Source of the DNA: an uncultured Sphingomonadales bacterium
GTDB taxonomy: Bacteria > Pseudomonadota > Alphaproteobacteria > Sphingomonadales > Sphingomonadaceae
Assembly: GCA_903821605.1 (NCBI GenBank)
Contig: CAIJLZ010000014.1
Location: forward strand, 1 to 64,000
DNA length: 64,000 nt
Direction of reading: 5' to 3'
Part shown: positions 49,272 through 59,424 of the stretch, piece by piece
Position numbering within the stretch: the first letter of the stretch is position 1
How the letters are laid out: the number at the start of each line of letters is the position of its first letter
Notes under the pieces: model-generated
Databases searched by the model: none
What the model was told of the DNA's origin: nothing
The model's input: only the letters and a program-made list of their open reading frames with translations
Translations under genes and position numbers: made by a program

Positions 49272-50594
49272 ATGAACGCACCATGGAGCCCGGCGCGTGG
49301 CGCCCAACGTGAAGCCTTCATCGCCTTTGTTTGTGACGATGCCACCGGCGATATGCTTCGCCCGATTGTCGCTGAATTCGGCTGGTCGGTCGAAAAGGTC
49401 AACAAGGGCGGGGTGCAGAACGCGGTGCAGACGCTGTCTGTGTCGGCAAGCCCGTTTGTCCTGTTCGTCGACATGTCGGAATCGACCGATCCGCTCAACG
49501 ATATCAATGCGCTGGCCGAAGTGTGCGAGCCGGGCACGGTCGTGATCGCGGCTGGTCATGTCAATGATGTGCGGCTGTATCGCGATTTGCTGACCAGCGG
49601 CATTCAGGATTATCTGCTCAAGCCGTTCAGCGCCGACCAGTTGCGCGACGCCTTTGGCCATGCCCAGATGCTGTTGGTCGGGCCGCGTTCGGCTGATCCT
49701 GCAATGGCGCGGCCGCATTCGTTAACGGCCGTGATCGGCATGCGCGGCGGGGTCGGAGCATCAAGCATTGCCACCTCGATCGCGTGGTTGATGGCGGAAC
49801 GGCAGCATCGTTCGACGGCCTTGCTCGATCTTGACCTGCATTTCGGCACTGCTGCCCTGGCGCTTGATCTGGAGCCGGGGCGCGGCCTGACCGATGCGAT
49901 TGATAATCCAAGCCGGATCGACGGGCTGTTCGTCGAACGGGCGATGGTCAAGGCGACCGATATGCTTTCGGTGTTGTCGGCCGAAGCGTCGCTCAATCAG
50001 CCGATGATTACCGATGGCGCCGCCTTTTTCCAGCTTCAAGAAGAAGTGCGCGCGGCCTTTGAATGCACCGTGGTGGATCTGCCGCGCAACATGCTGGTCC
50101 AGCACCCGCATCTGATGCACGAGGTCAACGCCGTGGTGGTCGTCACCGAACTGACGCTTGCCGCCACGCGCGACATGATGCGGCTGCTCGGCTGGTTCAA
50201 GACGAATGCGCCGGCCACCAAGGTCATTCTGGTCGGCAACAAAATCCCGGCGCCGGGCGGTGTCGAGATTGCGCGCAAGGACTTTGAAAGCTCGATCGAA
50301 CGCAAGCTGGATTATGTCATCGGCTATGACGCCAAGCTGGCGTTGCAGGCGGTGCGGAGTTGCCGGACGCTGGCCGATGTCGGCAAGGGCAACCGCCAGT
50401 TCGCGGCATTGGAGGAACTGGTGCAAGCCATCCTCGTCCTGTCCGATGGGGAGGGTGACGGGGCCGCGCCAAAGGCGGCGGGCAAGGCGAAACATGGTGC
50501 CGGTCCGGCGCGCGGTCAGGCACCGTCGCTGATGAACCGGCTCAACGAATTGAAGGCGCTGTTGCCGGGCAAGACGAAGGTCAAGGTCAATTGA
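49272..50594 (+). CDS. cpaE: Tad pilus assembly ATPase-like protein CpaE/TadZ
   Basis: Receiver-like N-terminus; GMRGGVGASSIATSIAWLMAERQHRSTALLDLDLHFGTAAL. Confidence 0.94.
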   Translation: MNAPWSPARGAQREAFIAFVCDDATGDMLRPIVAEFGWSVEKVNKGGVQNAVQTLSVSASPFVLFVDMSESTDPLNDINALAEVCEPGTVVIAAGHVNDVRLYRDLLTSGIQDYLLKPFSADQLRDAFGHAQMLLVGPRSADPAMARPHSLTAVIGMRGGVGASSIATSIAWLMAERQHRSTALLDLDLHFGTAALALDLEPGRGLTDAIDNPSRIDGLFVERAMVKATDMLSVLSAEASLNQPMITDGAAFFQLQEEVRAAFECTVVDLPRNMLVQHPHLMHEVNAVVVVTELTLAATRDMMRLLGWFKTNAPATKVILVGNKIPAPGGVEIARKDFESSIERKLDYVIGYDAKLALQAVRSCRTLADVGKGNRQFAALEELVQAILVLSDGEGDGAAPKAAGKAKHGAGPARGQAPSLMNRLNELKALLPGKTKVKVN

Positions 50595-50660
50595 TGATCG
50601 GGCGCCGGATGCGGCGCCAGCTTTGACGCGGTGGAGCCGCAGGGGACGGGACGAACGGAC

Positions 50661-51635
50661 ATGCTGACAATGCAGATGATCCTATTGCTGGCGGGTTTGA
50701 CCATGACATTCGTCTTGGTCGGTGCGGCGTTGATCACGCCGTCGACCGGCAAGGCGACAAGCCGGCGGCTGGATACGTTGAAAGAACGCTACAGCTCCAG
50801 CAGTGCCGCCACGATGCAGGCGAAGATGCGCCGCATCATTGCCAATCGCGAGACCCGGTTTGACAATGTCATTGCGCAGTTCGTGCCGCGCCCCGCCTTG
50901 CTGCGTGAGCGCTTGTCCCGCACCGGTAAGACCTGGACATTGCCGCAATATATGATGGCCTGTGGTGGCATTGCCGTGGTGGGATTCACGGTCATGGTCA
51001 GCCAACATTTGCCGGTGCTGCTTGCGCTGATCTTGTCGCTTGGGTCCGGTCTTGGCGTGCCGCATATGGTGGTGAGCAAGCTGATCAATCGGCGCATCGC
51101 CAAGTTTAACGCGAAATTCCCGGACGCCATCGAATTGCTGGTGCGCGGCCTGCGGTCCGGTCTGCCGATTTCGGAGACGCTGAACGTCGTGGCGCAGGAA
51201 GTGCCTGGGCCGGTTGGTGTCGAATTCCGCTCGGTCGCGGACAAGATTCGGATCGGGCGCACGATGGATGCGGCGTTGCAGGATACCGCCCAACGGCTCG
51301 GCACGCCGGAATTTCAGTTTTTCTGCATCACGATCGCGATCCAGCGCGAGACGGGCGGCAATCTTGCCGAAACCTTGTCCAACCTGTCCGATGTGTTGCG
51401 CAAGCGCAGCCAGATGAAGCTCAAGATCAAGGCGATGTCGTCGGAAGCCAAGGCCTCTGCCTATATCGTCGGCGCACTGCCCTTCATCGTGTTCGCGCTC
51501 GTTTACTTCATGAACCCCTCTTATCTTCAGGGCTTTTTTACCGAGACCCGGTTGATGATTGCAGGTGGGGGCGGATTGGCCTGGATGGGCATCGGGGTCG
51601 CGATCATGGCCAAGATGATCAACTTCGAAATCTGA
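50661..51635 (+). CDS. tadB: type II secretion F family protein TadB
   Basis: KFPDAIELLVRGLRSGLPISETLNVVAQE; IQRETGGNLAETLSNLSDVLRKR. Confidence 0.94.
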   Translation: MLTMQMILLLAGLTMTFVLVGAALITPSTGKATSRRLDTLKERYSSSSAATMQAKMRRIIANRETRFDNVIAQFVPRPALLRERLSRTGKTWTLPQYMMACGGIAVVGFTVMVSQHLPVLLALILSLGSGLGVPHMVVSKLINRRIAKFNAKFPDAIELLVRGLRSGLPISETLNVVAQEVPGPVGVEFRSVADKIRIGRTMDAALQDTAQRLGTPEFQFFCITIAIQRETGGNLAETLSNLSDVLRKRSQMKLKIKAMSSEAKASAYIVGALPFIVFALVYFMNPSYLQGFFTETRLMIAGGGGLAWMGIGVAIMAKMINFEI

Positions 51636-51659
51636 TCGCGAGGGACAGGTAGGATTATC

Positions 51660-52655
51660 ATGCAGAACGCGGCTACTCCCACGATCATGGGTATCGATGT
51701 GATGATCATCGCGACGTTGCTCAGCAGCGTCGCTACCCTTGCGGTGCTGGTGGCGATTTACATGGCGACCACGGTGCGCAATCCGATGGCCAAGCGCATC
51801 AAGTCGCTGAACGAACGCCGCGATGAATTGCGCGCCGGGTTGAACAAGGTCGGTTCCGATCGTCGGGCCAAGTTGATCCAGAAGAATGTGCACACCGATC
51901 GCATCCGGTCGATTCTCGACAAGTTCAAGATGCTGCAAGACGAACAGCTCGAAGCCGCGCAACTCAAGTTGATGCAGGCGGGCATCCGTTCCAAGGATTT
52001 GGCGGTCGCGGTGATTTTTGGCCGACTGGTGATGCCGATCCTGCTGGGTGGCGGGGCGGCGCTCGCGGTCTATGTTCTTGACTGGTATCCGGACTGGTCG
52101 CCGTTCAAGAAATTCCTGTTCGTCGCGGCAGGCCTGATCGGCGGCTATAAGGCACCCGATCTGTTCGTTCAGAACAAGATCACGAAGCGGACATCAGGCA
52201 TCCGCAAGGGGCTGCCGGATGCACTTGATCTGCTCGTGATCTGCGCCGAGGCGGGCCTGACGGTCGATGCGGCCTTTGGCCGGGTCGCGAAGGAATTGGG
52301 CAAGGCCTATCCCGAATTGGGGGACGAATTTGCGCTGACCTCGATTGAACTTGGTTTCCTGACCGAACGGCGGCAGGCGTTTGAAAACCTGTCTCATCGC
52401 GTCAATCTCGATGCGATGCGCGGTGTGGTCACGACCATGATTCAGACCGAAAAATATGGCACGCCACTGGCCAGCGCGCTGCGCGTGCTCTCGGGCGAAT
52501 TCCGGAACGAACGCATGATGCGCGCCGAAGAAAAGGCGGCGCGCCTACCGGCAATCATGACCGTGCCGCTGATCCTGTTCATCCTGCCGACGCTGTTCGT
52601 CGTGATCCTTGGCCCGGCCGCCTGTTCGATCGCCGACGCCTTCGCGGGCAGTTAA
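51660..52655 (+). CDS. tadC: type II secretion F family protein TadC
   Basis: IRKGLPDALDLLVICAEAGLTVDAAFGRVAKE; EKAARLPAIMTVPLILFILPTLFVVILGPA. Confidence 0.94.
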   Translation: MQNAATPTIMGIDVMIIATLLSSVATLAVLVAIYMATTVRNPMAKRIKSLNERRDELRAGLNKVGSDRRAKLIQKNVHTDRIRSILDKFKMLQDEQLEAAQLKLMQAGIRSKDLAVAVIFGRLVMPILLGGGAALAVYVLDWYPDWSPFKKFLFVAAGLIGGYKAPDLFVQNKITKRTSGIRKGLPDALDLLVICAEAGLTVDAAFGRVAKELGKAYPELGDEFALTSIELGFLTERRQAFENLSHRVNLDAMRGVVTTMIQTEKYGTPLASALRVLSGEFRNERMMRAEEKAARLPAIMTVPLILFILPTLFVVILGPAACSIADAFAGS

Positions 52656-52703
52656 GCTCCGGCGCGGGCAGTTAAGCTCCGGGGCGGTTAGTTAGGACCG
52701 GGG
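52644..52703. repeat. three 20-bp tandem repeats spanning the tadC stop codon
   Basis: GCGGGCAGTTAAGCTCCGGC / GCGGGCAGTTAAGCTCCGGG / GCGGTTAGTTAGGACCGGGG. Confidence 0.85.
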
Positions 52704-52715
52704 CGACCCGGTCCG

Positions 52716-53927
52716 TCAGCGCCGCCGGAAGCGGGCGATGAAAAAGCCGTCGAGTCCGCCCTTGTCGGCCAACATGCCGGGCAACAGCCGGACGCAGCCT
52801 TGCGCATTTGGGGCGATGCCGCTGGGCAGTTCATCTGCCCTCACCGGATCAATCATCATGTCGGGATGGCGGGCGAGAAACGCTTCGACCTGTTGTTCCC
52901 CCTCGCTTGGTTCCAGCGAGCAGGTCGCATAAACCAATGTGCCGTCCGGCGCGAGCCAGTCGCGGGAGCGGTCCAGCAGGTCGGATTGCAATTCCGCGAG
53001 CGTCGCGATGTCCTTTGCGCGGATGCGGTGGATCACATCCGGATGGCGGCGGAAAATGCCGGTCGCGCTGCACGGCGCATCCAGCAGGATCGCATCGAAC
53101 TGGCGATCCGTCTGCCATTTGCGCGCATCGGCGATGACGGTTTCGGCGGTCAGACCCGTGCGTTCGAGATTTTCACTCAACCGCCGCATCCGTTTTTCAG
53201 AAAGATCAAGCGCGGTCACCTGCCAACCGGTGCTGGCCAATTGCATCGTCTTACCGCCCGGCGCTGCGCACAGGTCGAGCGCATGGCGGCCCTTGCCGTC
53301 GCCCAGCAATCGGGCGGGGAGGGAGGCAGAAAGATCCTGCACCCACCAATCGCCCGCGGCAAAGCCCTCAATGGCGGGGATCGATGCATTGTCATGTAGC
53401 CGCACATGGCCCGGCAACAGGCTTTCACCCTGGAGACGTTCAGCGTAATCGGCGGTCGTGGCAGGATCACGCAGATTGAGATCGGTCGGTGGCGGGCTGG
53501 CGAGCGCCTGTTTGGCCGCAGCGACCACGCCCATGCCCCATGCGCCGCCCCATCGCATCGCCACCGGATCGGGCAGGCTGCCGCGATCTTCGGGCAGGCT
53601 TGCGCCCTGCCGCAACAAGGTGCCGAGCACACCATGCACCAGTCGTTTCGGGCCGCCTTCCAGCAAGGGCAGGCAGGTCGCGACGACGGCATGGGCCGGT
53701 GTCTTGAGCACCAGCGCCTGCACCAACGCGATGCGCAGCACCATCCGCGCCTTGGCGTCGGCGGCGAGCGGTTGGCTGGTGGTGGAATCGATCAACTGGT
53801 CAAGATCGCCCAGCCGCCGCAGCACATGGCCGGCAATGGCATGGGCAAGCGCGCGGTCTTCCGACCGTTCGATATCCTTGGTCGCATTGGTGAGCGCAGC
53901 TTCCAGCGGGGTGCCGGTCCGCAGCAC
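52716..53927 (-). CDS. rsmB: RsmB/NOP family 16S rRNA cytosine-C5 methyltransferase
   Basis: NusB-like N-terminus; LDLCAAPGGKTMQLA; LLDAPCSATGIFRRHPD; YATCSLEPSEGEQQV. Confidence 0.95.
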   Translation of the reverse strand: MLRTGTPLEAALTNATKDIERSEDRALAHAIAGHVLRRLGDLDQLIDSTTSQPLAADAKARMVLRIALVQALVLKTPAHAVVATCLPLLEGGPKRLVHGVLGTLLRQGASLPEDRGSLPDPVAMRWGGAWGMGVVAAAKQALASPPPTDLNLRDPATTADYAERLQGESLLPGHVRLHDNASIPAIEGFAAGDWWVQDLSASLPARLLGDGKGRHALDLCAAPGGKTMQLASTGWQVTALDLSEKRMRRLSENLERTGLTAETVIADARKWQTDRQFDAILLDAPCSATGIFRRHPDVIHRIRAKDIATLAELQSDLLDRSRDWLAPDGTLVYATCSLEPSEGEQQVEAFLARHPDMMIDPVRADELPSGIAPNAQGCVRLLPGMLADKGGLDGFFIARFRRR

Positions 53928-53987
53928 TGCATCCAGCAGGCGCAGCGCCGCGCGGCGGCTTTCGAGACCGGCAATGTCGCTAATGGT

Positions 53988-54902
53988 TCAGCTCCGGGAA
54001 TGGGGGTTAAGTGCGCTTCGACGACCGCTGGCAGGCGGGACATCGAAACTGGCGGTCCCATAGCCCGTGCCGTCGCCCATGTCGCGTGCAATCTGTTCGA
54101 GCGCCGCGATCCGGCTTTCGGTCGCGGGATGGGTCGAGAATATCTGGCTGATCTGGGTCGGGACAATATAGAGTTGGGCGGCGGCCGGGTTATGTTCGCT
54201 CACCGGATCGGGGATGCGCGTCGCGGCACCGGAGATTTTGGCGAGTGCAGCCGCCAGCGCACGCGGGTTGCCGCTGATTTCAGCCCCGGCACGGTCAGCC
54301 CCATATTCGCGGGTCCGGCTGATCGCCATCTGCACGATCATCGCCGCAAATGGCGCGACGATCATCGCCAGCAGGGCAACAGCGGCGTTGGACCGATTGT
54401 CGTCACCCGAACGAAAGAACATCCCGAAATTGGCGATCATCGAAATGGCCCCGGCGATGGTCGCCACCATCGTCATGATCAACGTGTCGCGGTTGCGGAC
54501 ATGGCCGAGTTCATGCGCCATCACGCCCGCGATTTCATCGGGGCTGAGCATGTTGAGCAGGCCGGTGGTTGCCGCCACCGCCGCATGTTCCGGGTCGCGC
54601 CCGGTCGCAAAGGCGTTCGGGCCGGGGGTGTCGATGATATAGACCTTGGGCATCGGCATGTTGGCGCGCCGGGCAAGCTGTTCGACCAGCCCGTAAAATT
54701 CCGGCGCGGATCGGGCATCGACCTCGCGCGCATGGTGCATGCGCAGCACGATCTTGTCGGCGTTCCAATAGGTGAACAGGTTCATGCCCGCCGCGAAGAT
54801 GAGCGCGATCAGGGCACCGCCCGGTCCGCCAAACATGAAGCCAAGCGCCATGAACAACGCCGTCAGCGCGGCGAGCAGCATCATCGTCTTGAGCGTATTC
54901 AT
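53988..54902 (-). CDS. htpX: zinc metalloprotease HtpX
   Basis: [42 protein letters not shown]. Confidence 0.96.
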   Translation of the reverse strand: MNTLKTMMLLAALTALFMALGFMFGGPGGALIALIFAAGMNLFTYWNADKIVLRMHHAREVDARSAPEFYGLVEQLARRANMPMPKVYIIDTPGPNAFATGRDPEHAAVAATTGLLNMLSPDEIAGVMAHELGHVRNRDTLIMTMVATIAGAISMIANFGMFFRSGDDNRSNAAVALLAMIVAPFAAMIVQMAISRTREYGADRAGAEISGNPRALAAALAKISGAATRIPDPVSEHNPAAAQLYIVPTQISQIFSTHPATESRIAALEQIARDMGDGTGYGTASFDVPPASGRRSALNPHSRS

Positions 54903-54955
54903 CTTGAGTCTCGTTCCTCCTTGGCGCAAAATGGGTATACGCCAGTTGTTGCGCA

Positions 54956-55156
54956 ATGATGAGTCACATGAAAATGTCAGCCAATGCCCCGGGCAAGCGC
55001 CCGTCACACGTCAAGGCTCCCGATTATCTGACCCCAAGCCCGCCGGTGCCACAGCCGCGTGCCGCCGATGAGGGCCAGGAACATGGTGGCCGGGATGGTC
55101 CCGATCCCATTCGCTATGGCGATTGGGAACTCAAGGGCATTGCGGTCGATTTCTGA
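54956..55156 (+). CDS. DUF1674 (SDHAF4-like) domain-containing protein
   Basis: C-terminal [23 protein letters not shown]. Confidence 0.9.
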   Translation: MMSHMKMSANAPGKRPSHVKAPDYLTPSPPVPQPRAADEGQEHGGRDGPDPIRYGDWELKGIAVDF

Positions 55157-56376
55157 TGCAGGGCGATAACATCAACAGCGATGTGCTGATCCTTGGCGGC
55201 GGTTTGGTCGGGCTGACTCTCGCGCTCGCGCTTGATGCCCATGGCGTGACCTCGACGGTGGTCGATCCGGCGGATCCGGCGGACATTCTCGCGCCGGGCC
55301 ATGATGGGCGCGCCTCCGCCGTGGCGAGCGGGCCTTATGCCATGTTGGAAGCGATTGGCGTCGGTGATCGACTGGCGGGCAAGGGCTGTCCGATCCGCAG
55401 TATCGAAGTGCGCGACGGCCTGCAGCAAAAGCCGCTGATCTTCGCGTCGGACGCGGGCGAACCGCCATTGGGCTATATGTTCGAAAATCGCGCGCTACGC
55501 ATGGCGCTGCATGAACAGGCGGCCGACGCGACCAATGTTCGCCTGCTGATGCAGGATCGTGCGGCCGATGTTGAACGCGGGCCGCATGGCGTGATTGCCA
55601 AGCTCCAATCGGGCGGGTTGGTGCGCGCCGGGCTCTTGATCGCGGCGGAAGGGCGGCAATCGCCAACCCGTGAAGCCGCCGGCATCAACACCGCGCGCTG
55701 GCAGTACGATCATTCGGCGATGATCTGCATGGTGGAACATGAACTTGATCACGAGAATGTCGCGCATGAGATTTTCTATGCCGATGGTCCGTTTGCGATC
55801 CTGCCGATGTTGCCGGGCAATCGCAGTTGTATCGTCTGGACGGTTTCGCGTCAGGACGCACCGGCGCTGGTAACCTTGCCGGAAAAGGCGTTTCTTGCTG
55901 AAATCCATCGCCTGACCGGTGGCATTCTTGGCCAGATGAAGCTGCTATCGCCGCGTTCTTTCTATCCGTTGAGCTTCCACCACACCGCCAAGATCACCGG
56001 CGAGCGGCTCGCGCTGGTCGGGGATGCCGCGCATGGCATTCACCCGATTGCGGGCCAGGGGCTAAATCTCGGCCTGCGCGATGTGGCGACGCTGGCAGAG
56101 GTGCTGGTGGATGGCATCCGCCTTGGCCTTGATGCGGGCGATGCGCAGTTATTGGCGCGTTATGAACGCTGGCGGGCGCTTGATAGCCTGATGGTCGCGG
56201 GGGCGACTGACGGGTTCGTGCATCTGTTCGGCTTTGGCGGCAAGCTGGCCCGTCGGGTGCGCCGGATCGGCCTTGGCGCGGTCGAGCGACTGTCGCCGCT
56301 CAAGGCGAGCTTCATGAACGAGGCGCGCGGTTCCAGCGGTGATCTGCCGAAGCTGCTCAACGGCATGACGATCTGA
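55156..56376 (+). CDS. UbiH/UbiF/VisC/COQ6 family FAD monooxygenase
   Basis: DVLILGGGLVGLTLALAL; LALVGDAAHGIHPIAGQGLNLGLRDVA. Confidence 0.94.
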   Translation: MQGDNINSDVLILGGGLVGLTLALALDAHGVTSTVVDPADPADILAPGHDGRASAVASGPYAMLEAIGVGDRLAGKGCPIRSIEVRDGLQQKPLIFASDAGEPPLGYMFENRALRMALHEQAADATNVRLLMQDRAADVERGPHGVIAKLQSGGLVRAGLLIAAEGRQSPTREAAGINTARWQYDHSAMICMVEHELDHENVAHEIFYADGPFAILPMLPGNRSCIVWTVSRQDAPALVTLPEKAFLAEIHRLTGGILGQMKLLSPRSFYPLSFHHTAKITGERLALVGDAAHGIHPIAGQGLNLGLRDVATLAEVLVDGIRLGLDAGDAQLLARYERWRALDSLMVAGATDGFVHLFGFGGKLARRVRRIGLGAVERLSPLKASFMNEARGSSGDLPKLLNGMTI

Positions 56377-56426
56377 CCGCGCCCCGGGCTGGACTCCATC
56401 TTGTCGCAGGCATAGAGCGCAAAGCC

Positions 56427-57233
56427 ATGGGCATTCGCTTTCACAAGATGCATGGGCTGGGCAACGACTTTGTCGTGATCGATGCCCGTGAGATGCCGGT
56501 CACGATGGACGCGGCGCGTGCGGCGGCGATTGCCGACCGGCATACCGGCGTCGGCTGCGACCAGTTGATCCTGATCGAGCCATCGACATGGGCAGATGCG
56601 CGGATGCGGATTTTTAACGCCGATGGCAGTGAAGTGGGCGCGTGCGGCAATGCCTCGCGTTGCGTGGCGCTGTTGCTGGGTGGTCATCCCCGGATCGAAA
56701 CGGCGGGCGGGGTGATCGAGGCGCGGGCCAGCGGCGATCTGCCCAGTGTCGACATGGGGGCGCCGCGCTTTGGCTGGGATGAAATCCCGCTCGCTTATGC
56801 GATCGACAGCTTCCACATGCCGGTCGGCTGGGATGGGGGGCTGGACACACCGATGGCGATCAATGTCGGTAATCCGCATGTGATCTTCTTCGTCCCCGAT
56901 TGCGATGCGGTTGATTTGGGCACCATTGGCCCAGTGATCGAGCATGACCCGATGTTCCCGGAACGGATCAACGTCAATGTCGCCCATGTGGTTGGCCCTG
57001 ATCATCTCAAGCTGCGCGTCTGGGAACGCGGTGCGGGCCTGACCCAAGCCTGTGGCACGGGCGCATGTGCGACTGCTGTGGCCGCAATCCGGCGCGGGCT
57101 GGTCGGCAATCGCGTCAAAGTCAGTCTACCGGGCGGGGATTTGCAAATCGACTGGAAGCCGGGCGGCACCATCTTGATGACCGGGCCGGCCACCCATGTC
57201 TTCACCGGTGAGCTTGCGGACAGCTTCGGCTGA
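56427..57233 (+). CDS. dapF: diaminopimelate epimerase
   Basis: FHKMHGLGNDFVVID; GNASRCVA; ACGTGACATAVAA. Confidence 0.97.
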   Translation: MGIRFHKMHGLGNDFVVIDAREMPVTMDAARAAAIADRHTGVGCDQLILIEPSTWADARMRIFNADGSEVGACGNASRCVALLLGGHPRIETAGGVIEARASGDLPSVDMGAPRFGWDEIPLAYAIDSFHMPVGWDGGLDTPMAINVGNPHVIFFVPDCDAVDLGTIGPVIEHDPMFPERINVNVAHVVGPDHLKLRVWERGAGLTQACGTGACATAVAAIRRGLVGNRVKVSLPGGDLQIDWKPGGTILMTGPATHVFTGELADSFG

Positions 57234-57241
57234 TCGGCACC

Positions 57242-58486
57242 ATGTCCGGTCCTGACATCATTTCGATGGGCTGCCGCCTGAATATCGCCGAGAGCGAGGC
57301 GATGGCGGCACAACTGCCGGGACGGGACAATCTCGTCATCATCAATAGCTGCGCCGTGACGAGCGAAGCCGTGCGCCAGACGCGTCAGACCATCCGGCGG
57401 CTAAAGCGCGAAAATCCGGCGCGCGAGATCATTGTCACCGGCTGTGCGGCCCAGATTGATCCGGCCCAGTTCGCCGCGATGCCAGAGGTCGCCCGGGTGA
57501 TCGGTAACGCCGAAAAACGCCGGGCCGATGCACTGTCAGGCGGTGCGCGCGAGGCGGTGGCCGATATCTTTACCGCGCCCGCACCGGATCGACCGGCGGT
57601 CAGCGGCAAGGGCAATAGCCGCTGCTTTATCGAGGTGCAAAATGGCTGCGATCATCGTTGCACCTTCTGCATCATCCCTTATGGCCGGGGAAATAGCCGG
57701 TCGATAGCGGCTGGGCCGGTGATCGAGGCGGTGCAAGCCGCTGTCGCACGCGGCCAGCGCGAGGTGGTGCTGACCGGGGTTGATCTGACCTCTTATGGCG
57801 ATGATTTGCCCGGTCGCCCCCGTCTGGGGCTGCTGGTCGAACGGATTCTGTCGGCGGTGCCGGGGGTCGAGCGGTTGCGCCTATCGTCGCTTGATTCGAT
57901 TGAGATCGATGATCGGCTGTTTGCACTGCTGACGCAGGAGGCGCGGATGTTGCCGCATGTCCATTTGTCGTTGCAGGCGGGTGACGACATGATCCTCAAG
58001 CGGATGAAACGCCGCCATTCGCGGGCGGATGCCGTGGCGATGGTGGAGCGGCTCAAGACCGCCCGGCCCGAAATCGCGATTGGTGCCGATATCATTGCAG
58101 GCTTTCCGACCGAAGATGAGGCGATGTTTGCCAACAGCCTTGCCCTGATCGACGATTGCGACATCGTATTTGGCCATATTTTCCCCTTTTCGCCGCGCCC
58201 CGGCACGCCTGCGGCCAAGATGCCGCAACTGGGGCCGCAGGTGGCAAAGGCGCGCGCCGCCCGGTTGCGCCAGCGTTCGGGCGAGAGGCTTGCCCATTGG
58301 CTTGGCTCCTTGATCGGGACCACCCAGTCGGTTTTGGTCGAGGCCAGCGGCCAGTTGGGCCATGCGGGCAATTTCGCGATGGTCGAATGGGCAAGGGGCG
58401 ATGATAAAATCGCGCTGCCGGGTCAGATCGTGCAGGTCTTGATTGCCGATGCAGGGGCGGATCGGCTAACGGGTCAACTGATATGA
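57242..58486 (+). CDS. mtaB: tRNA t6A37 methylthiotransferase MtaB
   Basis: CRLNIAESEAM; NSCAVTSEAVRQTRQTIRR; VQNGCDHRCTFCIIPYGRG radical-SAM motif. Confidence 0.95.
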   Translation: MSGPDIISMGCRLNIAESEAMAAQLPGRDNLVIINSCAVTSEAVRQTRQTIRRLKRENPAREIIVTGCAAQIDPAQFAAMPEVARVIGNAEKRRADALSGGAREAVADIFTAPAPDRPAVSGKGNSRCFIEVQNGCDHRCTFCIIPYGRGNSRSIAAGPVIEAVQAAVARGQREVVLTGVDLTSYGDDLPGRPRLGLLVERILSAVPGVERLRLSSLDSIEIDDRLFALLTQEARMLPHVHLSLQAGDDMILKRMKRRHSRADAVAMVERLKTARPEIAIGADIIAGFPTEDEAMFANSLALIDDCDIVFGHIFPFSPRPGTPAAKMPQLGPQVAKARAARLRQRSGERLAHWLGSLIGTTQSVLVEASGQLGHAGNFAMVEWARGDDKIALPGQIVQVLIADAGADRLTGQLI

Positions 58487-59424
58487 GCAAGACCTCCTGG
58501 CACCAGCGCCTCTTTGGCGGATTCCGCAAGACTTCCGAGCGCCTTTCCGAGAATCTCACCGGATTGGTGACGCGAGAAGTGCTGCACGTTGAGACGCTTG
58601 AACAGGTCGAAGAGGCGCTGATCGCTTCGGATCTCGGGCCGGGCACCGCCGCCCGCATTCGCGCGCGTCTTGCCGAAGGGCGTTATGAGAAGGGGCTCGA
58701 TGCCGACGCCCTGCGCAACTTGCTGGCCGAGGAACTGGAGGCGGTGCTCGCCCCGGTGGCCAAGCCGCTGGAAGTTACCGCTTGGCCGCGCCCGCAGGTG
58801 ATCCTTGTGATTGGCGTCAACGGGTCGGGCAAGACGACCACCATCGCCAAGCTGGCGCATCTCTATAAGGAACAGGATTATAGCGTCATGCTGGCCGCCG
58901 GTGACACGTTCCGCGCCGCCGCGATTGGCCAACTGGCGACTTGGGCCGAGCGTGCCGGCGTGCCGATCGTTTCCGGCAAGGAAGGCGGCGATGCGGCAGG
59001 TGTGGTCTATGAAGCGGTCAAGCAGGCGACCGCAACCGGTGTCGATGTGTTGATCGTCGATACTGCTGGGCGGTTGCAGAACAAGACCGGGCTGATGGAG
59101 GAATTGGCGAAGATTCGCCGCGTTCTTGGTCGGCTCAATCCGGATGCGCCGCATGATGTGGTGCTGGTGCTGGACGCCACCACCGGCCAGAATGCGCTTA
59201 ACCAGATCGAGATTTTCAGCGAGGTCGCCGGGGTGACAGGTTTGGTGATGACCAAGCTTGATGGCACCGCGCGCGGTGGTGTCATGGTGGCGGCAGCCGA
59301 ACGTTACGGCCTGCCGATCCATGCCATTGGGATTGGTGAGACGATGGATGATTTGAAACCCTTTAATGCCCGCGAGGTGGCGCGCGCCATTGCCGGGCTG
59401 CCGGTCGAAGAGGGTATGCACTGA
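58483..59424 (+). CDS. ftsY: signal recognition particle receptor FtsY
   Basis: GVNGSGKTTTIAKLAH; AAGDTFRAAAIGQL; DTAGRLQNKTGLMEEL; TKLDGTARGGV. Confidence 0.97.
   Translation: MSKTSWHQRLFGGFRKTSERLSENLTGLVTREVLHVETLEQVEEALIASDLGPGTAARIRARLAEGRYEKGLDADALRNLLAEELEAVLAPVAKPLEVTAWPRPQVILVIGVNGSGKTTTIAKLAHLYKEQDYSVMLAAGDTFRAAAIGQLATWAERAGVPIVSGKEGGDAAGVVYEAVKQATATGVDVLIVDTAGRLQNKTGLMEELAKIRRVLGRLNPDAPHDVVLVLDATTGQNALNQIEIFSEVAGVTGLVMTKLDGTARGGVMVAAAERYGLPIHAIGIGETMDDLKPFNAREVARAIAGLPVEEGMH

Noticed and set aside
50682-51962. 426-aa minus-strand ORF opposite tadB/tadC
   Set aside because: Antisense shadow of clear TadB and TadC genes
53406-54959. 517-aa + strand ORF opposite rsmB and htpX
   Set aside because: Spans two well-supported minus-strand genes; composition is shadow-ORF like (R/G/H rich)
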